From Baffinella frigidus (lineage: Eukaryota > Cryptophyceae > Cryptomonadales > Baffinellaceae), in assembly GCA_026770585.1 (NCBI GenBank), contig MU646323.1, positions 1,231,340-1,255,904 on the forward strand: 24,565 nt of DNA. The letters run 5' to 3'. Below are positions 20,260 to 24,565 of this stretch, piece by piece. Numbering within the stretch: position 1 is the stretch's first letter; the number at the start of each line of letters is the position of its first letter. Made by a program: the position numbers and the translations under genes. Below the pieces are notes generated by a model that did no database searches, had not been told where the DNA came from, and saw only the letters and a program-made list of their open reading frames with translations.

Positions 20260-20282
20260 TTCTCGAGAATTCTCGAGAATCA
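20257..20282. promoter_or_regulatory. 26-bp perfect palindrome at the gene 1 stop codon
   Basis: TGATTCTCGAGAA followed by its exact complement. It starts with the stop codon TGA and contains two direct TCTCGAGAAT units. It could form a hairpin or cruciform, or bind a dimeric protein. A single GCCTGATTCTCGGACCTCC echo is at 20430-20448. Confidence 0.6.
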
Positions 20283-20295
20283 GGTTATGGGAGGC

Positions 20296-20298
<3 letters not shown>

Positions 20299-20326
<28 letters not shown>

Positions 20327-20363
20327 GGTGGGGGAGGGCTGGAGAGAGAGAGAAAGAGAGAGA

Positions 20364-20399
<36 letters not shown>

Positions 20400-20410
20400 G
20401 GCGAGGGAGA
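20299..20410. repeat. GA / GT microsatellite
   Basis: GAGA blocks around a TGTGTG run. The ORF through it is an artefact. Confidence 0.9.
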
Positions 20411-20449
20411 GGATGGAAAGGCTAGGACCTCGCCTGATTCTCGGACCTC

Positions 20450-20871
20450 CGGGGGTGATCCCTACGGTTTAGGGTTTATGTTTTAGGGTGAACCTCCTGT
20501 ATATATGCGGTCGAAGGACCTTATGCCCTGCTCAGGCATCCGGGCCTTGGAGGGTGGTGTGAGTATTAATAAAAGGTCTCACTCTCTCGGAGGCGCCCGT
20601 GCCTATCCCGTAAGGGCCCATACCTGTAGGGCGAATATTCACCCTCACTCGCTCTAGGCGGGTCCGAGGGCCCTACCGTAGGGCGTACGAGTCACTTAAG
20701 GGATAAGACTGCCCATTCTCTCTCTCGGGTAGCGGCCGTCTCCTGAACCAAACCCTCGAGGTAATGCCTCGCACACCCCTGAGGCAATGGTTCCGGAGGA
20801 CTCGCGTGCGCATGACCTCACCTCTAAGGCAGGCTCCGGCATAGCCGCTGTGGGGGTGCATACAGGGGTAC
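20450..20871. other. Intergenic region, nothing coding seen
   Basis: GC-moderate unique sequence with short repeated bits such as CCGTAAGGGCCCATACC, CCTGTAGGGCGAA and CCCTACCGTAGGGCG, but no exon with matching splice sites and no RNA gene that I can recognise. Confidence 0.5.
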
Positions 20872-20980
20872 CTCGCTCATAAGAAACCGCCCCCTCCTAG
20901 GACCCTACAGTAGGCCTATGCCTAGGGTCCTATGATGGTCCTAGCGGGGGGGCGGTTTCTTATGAGCGAGGTACCCCTGT
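20872..20980. mobile_element. Foldback MITE-like element F
   Basis: 109 bp, almost entirely palindromic: ACAGGGGTACCTCGCTCATA at the left continues to AAACCGCCCC, and the complement of the right end is the same. Loop CTACAGTAGGCCTATGCC. TA on both sides of CAGGGG...CCCCTG suggests a TA target duplication. Confidence 0.88.
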
Positions 20981-21004
20981 AGAGCGCTTGATCTGTTTCG
21001 ACGA

Positions 21005-21147
21005 GGGGTACCTCGCTCATAAGAAACCGCCCCCCCCCTTAGGACGGGGGACAGGCGAGATATAATAAGTTGATAAATCGACGGCGCACGCTAGGGTGAG
21101 GGATTAGGACCATCATAGGGCCCTAGGCATAGCCCTACTGTAGGGTC
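21005..21147. mobile_element. Rearranged second copy of element F
   Basis: 21005-21045 repeats the left arm (GGGGTACCTCGCTCATAAGA...). 21103-21147 is the inverted copy of F's loop region (TAGGACCATCATAGG...CTACTGTAGGGTC). The right arm is missing and about 55 unrelated bases lie between. Confidence 0.75.
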
Positions 21148-21416
21148 AAGCAGTGGACGTGGGACGTGTGTTCGTAATGAAGGTCTCTCTCTTTCTTTAT
21201 TTAAGGGTCGGCGCAACCCTTTCCCTCCCCCCTCCCCGGGTTAACAGCCCCAGCTTGTCTGCCGTTGTCATGAAGCACAGCGTATTCACTTGTAAACAGT
21301 TGAGTTATGGTATCAAGATCGTGTTAACGAAATAAGTAATAAAGAAATTATTGAATTTCCTAATTGTATGGCCCACAGCCCCACATTGGATTTTTATCAT
21401 GACGCACAGAGTATTT

Positions 21417-21472
21417 ACCTTCTCGCTCTCTCTATCTCTCCCTCCCTCCATCTACCCCCCCCCCCTTCTTTC
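21417..21472. repeat. CT-rich microsatellite
   Basis: TCTCTCT and CCCTCC runs. Confidence 0.85.
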
Positions 21473-21544
21473 TGAATACATCTGGGCGAACGCGTCAGGG
21501 GGCATTTGCATATTTACAGCCAGAAACCCAAAACTTCAACCTAG

Positions 21545-21625
21545 GAATAGTCACTTAACCCGACTGAGGCGGAGCTAGAGCTCACCTGAGCCACACAGCG
21601 GACTTTGAAGGGATTTCGTATGTTA
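21545..21625. mobile_element. Fragments of elements H and A
   Basis: 21545-21575 (GAATAGTCACTTAACCCGAC) matches the tail of element H. 21591-21622 (CCACACAGCGGACT then GGGATTTCGT) matches the right end of element A in reverse orientation. Confidence 0.65.
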
Positions 21626-21660
21626 TATAGTGACCTGGCGTGGACGTGGACGAGTCCTCG

Positions 21661-21901
21661 TATTGTACTTTTCGGGTCAGCGCGGATTTTGGGTCGGGGT
21701 CGGGAAGTCGGAAAAAATCGAAAATATCGAAAAAGGGCTCTAGTATTTGTACATATTATGGGTGGGGGGTGCATCTTGTCATCATATCAATGCATAAGAC
21801 AGCATAAAACTTTAGATGGACGCATCGATTTTCGAGATTTTCATTTCCCGACACCCCGACCCGACCTCGAGAAAATCCGCGCTGACCCGAAAAGTACAAT
21901 A
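21661..21901. mobile_element. MITE-like element G
   Basis: Arms of about 70 bp: the left is TATTGTACTTTTCGGGTCAG then CGCGGATTTT...GGTCGGG, and the complement of the right is nearly the same. TA at both outer edges is consistent with a TA target duplication. The loop is about 80 bases, no ORF. Confidence 0.83.
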
Positions 21902-22190
21902 CTGGTCTAGGTTGCGAGTCAGGCAAAATGGTAACCTTAGCGGGGGACTTGTTTGGACGCGACTCTTGTACAAAAAAAATACATGACAGGACTTGACTTC
22001 CTTCAATATCTTCAAAAGTGGACATATGTACCAGGTTCCTTCAGATGAACACTCCTTCTGACACTCTGGCGTGGTATGGAGCAATTCTGGAAAACGTTGC
22101 CAATCCTGAAGCCTGAATTCCATCTCGCGTAGAGATTATCTCGAGGGTTATGAAATCAAGAATCAGAGTCCCCGGGCGGCACACAACCTG
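21902..22190. other. Intergenic region, nothing recognised
   Basis: Unique, moderately AT-rich sequence. No exon, RNA gene or repeat that I can support. Confidence 0.5.
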
Positions 22191-22590
22191 GTTAGGGTAT
22201 AGGGTTTCGAGTTTCGCATTTAGGGTTCAGGGTTCAGAGTTCAGGATTCAGGGTGGAGGGTTAGGGGTTCAGGGTTCAGGGTTCAGGGTTCAGGGTTCAG
22301 GGTTCAGGGTTCAGGGTTCAGGGTTCAGGGTTCAGGGTTCAGGGTGGAGGGACTGGAGTGAGTGTTGCGGGTTGAGGGCGGAGAGTCGAGGGTTGAGGGT
22401 TCAGGGTTCAGGGTTCAGGGTCGAGGGCTTGGAGGTCTCGAGTTGTGTCGCGCGGTGCCTAAGCCTGCATCCAGCACTGTTTCGGGTTAAGGGTTTAGGG
22501 TTTAGGGTTTATGGTTTAGGGATTAGGGATTAAGCTTTAGGGTTTACGGTTTACGGTTGAGGTACAGGGTTCAGGGTTCAGAGCGATTCC
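22190..22590 (-). repeat. Reverse telomere-variant array, GGGTTCA block
   Basis: GGGTTCA units (about eleven perfect) at 22265-22345 and GGTTTAGGG units at 22485-22560. They lie between genes, so these arrays are not confined to introns. Confidence 0.9.
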
Positions 22591-22618
22591 AGGGAATGTT
22601 GGCCGCTTTTCGATTGGC

Positions 22619-22772
22619 TGATTTGCTGGTTTGTTCATTTCATTCGTACCATAATGGTTTTTACGTCCTTTCAAAAGGCACCGCTTCGAGAATTGTGGTG
22701 CAGGGGAAATGAACAAAGCACCAAATCAGGTGCAGGGGGAATGAACAAAGTACCAAATCACCAACCCAAAAA
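22619..22772. repeat. Inverted and tandem repeat around AAATGAACAAAGCACCAAATC
   Basis: Two direct units of about 31 bases (GGTGCAGGGGAAATGAACAA... and GGTGCAGGGGGAATGAACAA...) at 22698-22759, with an inverted relative (TGGTTTGTTCATTTC) at 22627-22641. Possibly a degraded foldback element. Confidence 0.6.
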
Positions 22773-23076
22773 GCGGGCAAAATTTCCTCGAATATCTCTA
22801 GCACGGTGTGTCGTTCTAAGTATGCACGGTGGATTTGGACACGGAGCATAAGTCAACCCCTTTATATTGTGGTCCTTTTAGGTCCTTTATGTACATAGGA
22901 AATTCTTCCCTTTCTTAAGTCCCAAAGTCAACAAAAAGCTCAAATCCGAGGGGTTTTAAGCGGTCGATTTAGCCTAGAACATGTTTACCCCCCTCTCAAA
23001 TCCCCCAAAAGTTTGACTAGAAACGAGATTTTTTCAAAAAAAAATCAGGCGCACTTTGTTGACCCGGTTGCGCACG
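22773..23076 (+). other. Upstream region of gene 2
   Basis: No telomere-like repeats; moderately AT-rich with a run of A at 23037-23044, 33 bases before the ATG. It should contain the promoter and 5' UTR. A TATATTG at 22862 is too far away to call a TATA box with confidence. Confidence 0.35.
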
Positions 23077-24509
23077 ATGGCGAGCCGATGCCCCCTCGCG
23101 CTCCTCGCCCTGCTGCTCACCGTATGTTCCGCAGTGCCCTTGACGCCAACGCCGTACACTAAGCTCCTCAGCTTCATCGGCGCGTGCTCGCCCGGGTGCG
23201 TCGCTCCCCTATCCCTCCGCAAAGCTCTTTGCTCGGTGACGTAAGTTTTCTGCCCCAGAAACACGACCCTCAGTGTCTGACACGCTCAACCCCTGGGCCT
23301 GCAGGTGCTTCAATTCCGCTGTCAACAATTCAAAGTGCAACCCGCAGTGCATGACCGCCCCGTGCCACTACGACGGCCCGGATTGTAAAACCGGGTGAAC
23401 TTCCCCCTCTTCCAGAAATTGCGTTGGCGAGACCACCCGTCTATACGCCCTGAACCCTTCCTAGCGCGCACCCATCGACCAACAGCTCTCTGCAGGACAG
23501 CTCCAGCGAGCGATTCGCGAGTCGCTGCCAGCGAGGTTGACAACCAACCACGCGCTGGCATGTCAACCACCCATGCCGCAGGTTGCCTCCGCTCGCTCCG
23601 CAGACGGATTACGACGAGAGCGCGCGGAAGCTCGCGGAGACTGCCGCCTTCCTGCCCCTCGGAACAGACCCGACCCTCGGCATCGACGTGCAGGTCCTGT
23701 CTCAGACCATCCTCAAGTTGACGTGCGGGGTTTGCGGTACAACCCCGTCAACTTTGGCGCGTAGAAGCGCCTGGGCGCACCGAATTGGTGAGCGCGAAAA
23801 AAATGAGAAAGAGCATGAGGTCCGCGCTCCCCTCCCCCGTCTCGCGCGCGCTGATTCTGACCACACACGCAGCCCCGGTCGACGAAGCATAGCTCTGTCT
23901 CAGTCTGTTCTCTCTCCCCAATCTGCTGACCCCGAGCTCGGTCCTGCTCCAAAGTTGACGGGTTTGTACCGCGAACCCAGCATGTCAACACGAGAATAGT
24001 CCGTCACCCCCCCCCCTAAACGGAGCAGTTCCCGATGAAGCACCGCGTGCTCTGGCCGTCGCAGCTCAAACTGTACCTTACAGTCTATTCGATCTCCCCA
24101 GTTTGCTGATCCCAGACTCTTCCCAGCGCAAAGCTGACGGATTTGTACAGCAGATCCAGCAACGTCAACTTGAGAATAGTCTGTCAATCCGACTGGGGCA
24201 GAGGGAGGAAGCAGTCAGCGCACTCCCTTCCCCCCGACCTCATTCCCCCTCACCCCCCCCCCCAGGAAAATGGTTCTGATTTAAAACTTTCTGGCAATGA
24301 AATTTAGTGCAATGAATGAGTTTTACTGGTAATATTGAAGCATTCGTGTAGTAATTTTCATTGAATCCAAAGTTTTTGGATTAAAACCGTTTTCCTACGA
24401 AATGCAGCTCTTCCCGATCAAGCATCGCACGCTGTGGCCGTCGCAGCTCGAACTGTACCTTGCGATTTCCCAGTTTCCTGACCCCAGGCTCTTCCCAGCG
24501 CAAAGTTGA
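23077..24509 (+). CDS. Gene 2: secreted LNR (Lin-12/Notch repeat) protein, multi-exon
   Basis: Exons, all phase-consistent: 23077-23240, 23305-23394, 23416-23438, 23496-23535, 23582-23693 and 24408 on. The ATG at 23077 opens a signal peptide (MASRCPLALLALLLTVCSA). A Cys-rich part follows (SFIGACSPGCVAPL, ALCSVTCFNS), with an LNR core C-x9-C-x3-C-x4-C-x6-C ending HYDGPDC. Known: LNRs bind calcium in extracellular proteins such as Notch. Downstream are a helix (QLQRAIRESLPARL) and TDYDESARKLAETAAF. Exon 6 reads LFPIKHRTLWPSQLE, LYLAIS and runs to a TGA at 24507 inside element H sequence; its true end may be a donor instead, so the C-terminus is uncertain. Introns here are short (64, 21, 57, 46 nt) and free of telomere-like repeats, unlike gene 1. 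An ATG-free upstream extension in frame (to 23056) is unlikely to be used. Confidence 0.72.
23395..23415 (+). other. Candidate 21-nt intron in gene 2
   Basis: gtgaacttccccctcttccag has GT and AG ends and a pyrimidine run. Splicing joins CKTG to NCVGETTR in frame. If retained, the reading frame ends at TGA two bases into it, giving an 86-residue protein that stops just after the LNR. Confidence 0.5.
23714..24000. mobile_element. Foldback element H, full copy
   Basis: Two arms of about 100-130 bp in inverted orientation. The left is 23714-23760 onward (complement: CCAAAGTTGACGGGGTTGTA) and the right ends at 24000 (CCAAAGTTGACGGGTTTGTA at 23949). Translations of the two strands resemble each other (PSTL...IGERE and APKLTGLYR), as expected of a foldback. 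It lies in intron 5 of gene 2. Confidence 0.75.
24026..24187 (+). pseudogene. Echo of gene 2 exon 6 plus element H arm
   Basis: 24026-24075 reads QFPMKHRVLWPSQLK, LYLT, a copy of exon 6 (LFPIKHRTLWPSQLE, LYLA), followed by an H arm (24080-24187). The exon 6 copy at 24408 is followed by the same arm (24465-24563), so exon and element were duplicated as a unit of about 380 bp. The acceptor here is CGGAG or GAGCAG. Confidence 0.72.
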
Positions 24510-24565
24510 CGGATTTGTACCGCAGATCCAGCAGCGTCAACTTGAGAATAGTCTGTCAACTAGGG
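24455..24565 (+). repeat. Element H arm, third tandem copy
   Basis: CAAAGTTGACGGATTTGTAC then CGCAGATCCAGC.GCGTCAACTTGAGAATAGTCTGTCAA, near-identical to 24130-24187. It overlaps the last codons read in gene 2 exon 6. Confidence 0.8.

Noticed and set aside
17949-18311. Ile/Tyr-rich ORFs on both strands
   Set aside because: TA/TGTA microsatellite translation; the only coding signal here is the bb copies.
20256-20486. ORF with RERERE peptides
   Set aside because: GA microsatellite translation just after the gene 1 stop.
23583-23999. Long ORFs on both strands over 23583-24187
   Set aside because: The plus ORF begins with exon 5 of gene 2 and then reads element H; the minus ORFs are the other arm of the foldback. 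Their mutual similarity is due to the inverted repeat.

Overview
This is nuclear DNA of a eukaryote, most likely a microalga or other protist. The coding signal is short exons (about 55-280 bp) on the + strand, joined by GT-AG introns. Most of the longer introns are packed with degenerate CCCTAAA (Arabidopsis-type, TTTAGGG) telomere-like repeats. No prokaryotic gene organisation, rRNA or tRNA is visible. The species cannot be fixed from the sequence; a prasinophyte-type green alga is one guess, held with low confidence.

Gene 1 (before 152 to 20259, +). I rebuilt about 30 exons by hand. The 5' end lies upstream of the window and the TGA stop is at 20257-20259. From exon c (1297) to the stop, every junction but two keeps reading phase with AG acceptors and GT donors; the exceptions are a probable GC donor at 5886 and a disrupted exon at 16924. 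The protein (about 900 residues in the window) has RCC1 repeats at its N-terminus, a Gly/Glu-rich linker, a long unrecognised middle region with charged helical stretches, an IPT/TIG-type beta domain (11236-13405), a TPR-like helical segment (13694-16287) and a short Cys-containing C-terminus. No gene name is recognisable.

Gene 2 (23077 to at least 24408, +). It encodes a secreted protein: a signal peptide, then a Cys-rich region with the exact cysteine spacing of a Lin-12/Notch repeat (LNR), then a helical region. It has at least six exons, one joined across a candidate 21-nt intron.

The most striking feature is that nearly every exon of gene 1, and one of gene 2, has nearby partial or degenerate copies (called echoes here) that include the exon edge plus adjoining intron. 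Several arrays (k, p, q, x) keep acceptors, donors and matching phases, so they could act as alternative or cassette exons. Others are dead through stops, frameshifts or lost splice sites.

The introns and the 20.5-23 kb intergenic region also carry at least eight kinds of short inverted-repeat (MITE or foldback-like) elements, minisatellites and microsatellites. A 25-base N gap sits inside a telomere-like array at 12117-12141.

Layout: 1-1425 RCC1 exons; 1426-2703 intron with element A; 2704-5402 linker and middle exons with the g array; 5403-7835 k and l arrays and elements A, B and C; 8183-10496 o, p and q arrays; 10701-13405 TIG region; 13694-16287 TPR region and element D; 16362-18587 minisatellite, microsatellites and bb array; 18588-20259 element E and C-terminal exons; 20260-23076 intergenic repeats; 23077-24565 LNR gene with foldback element H.
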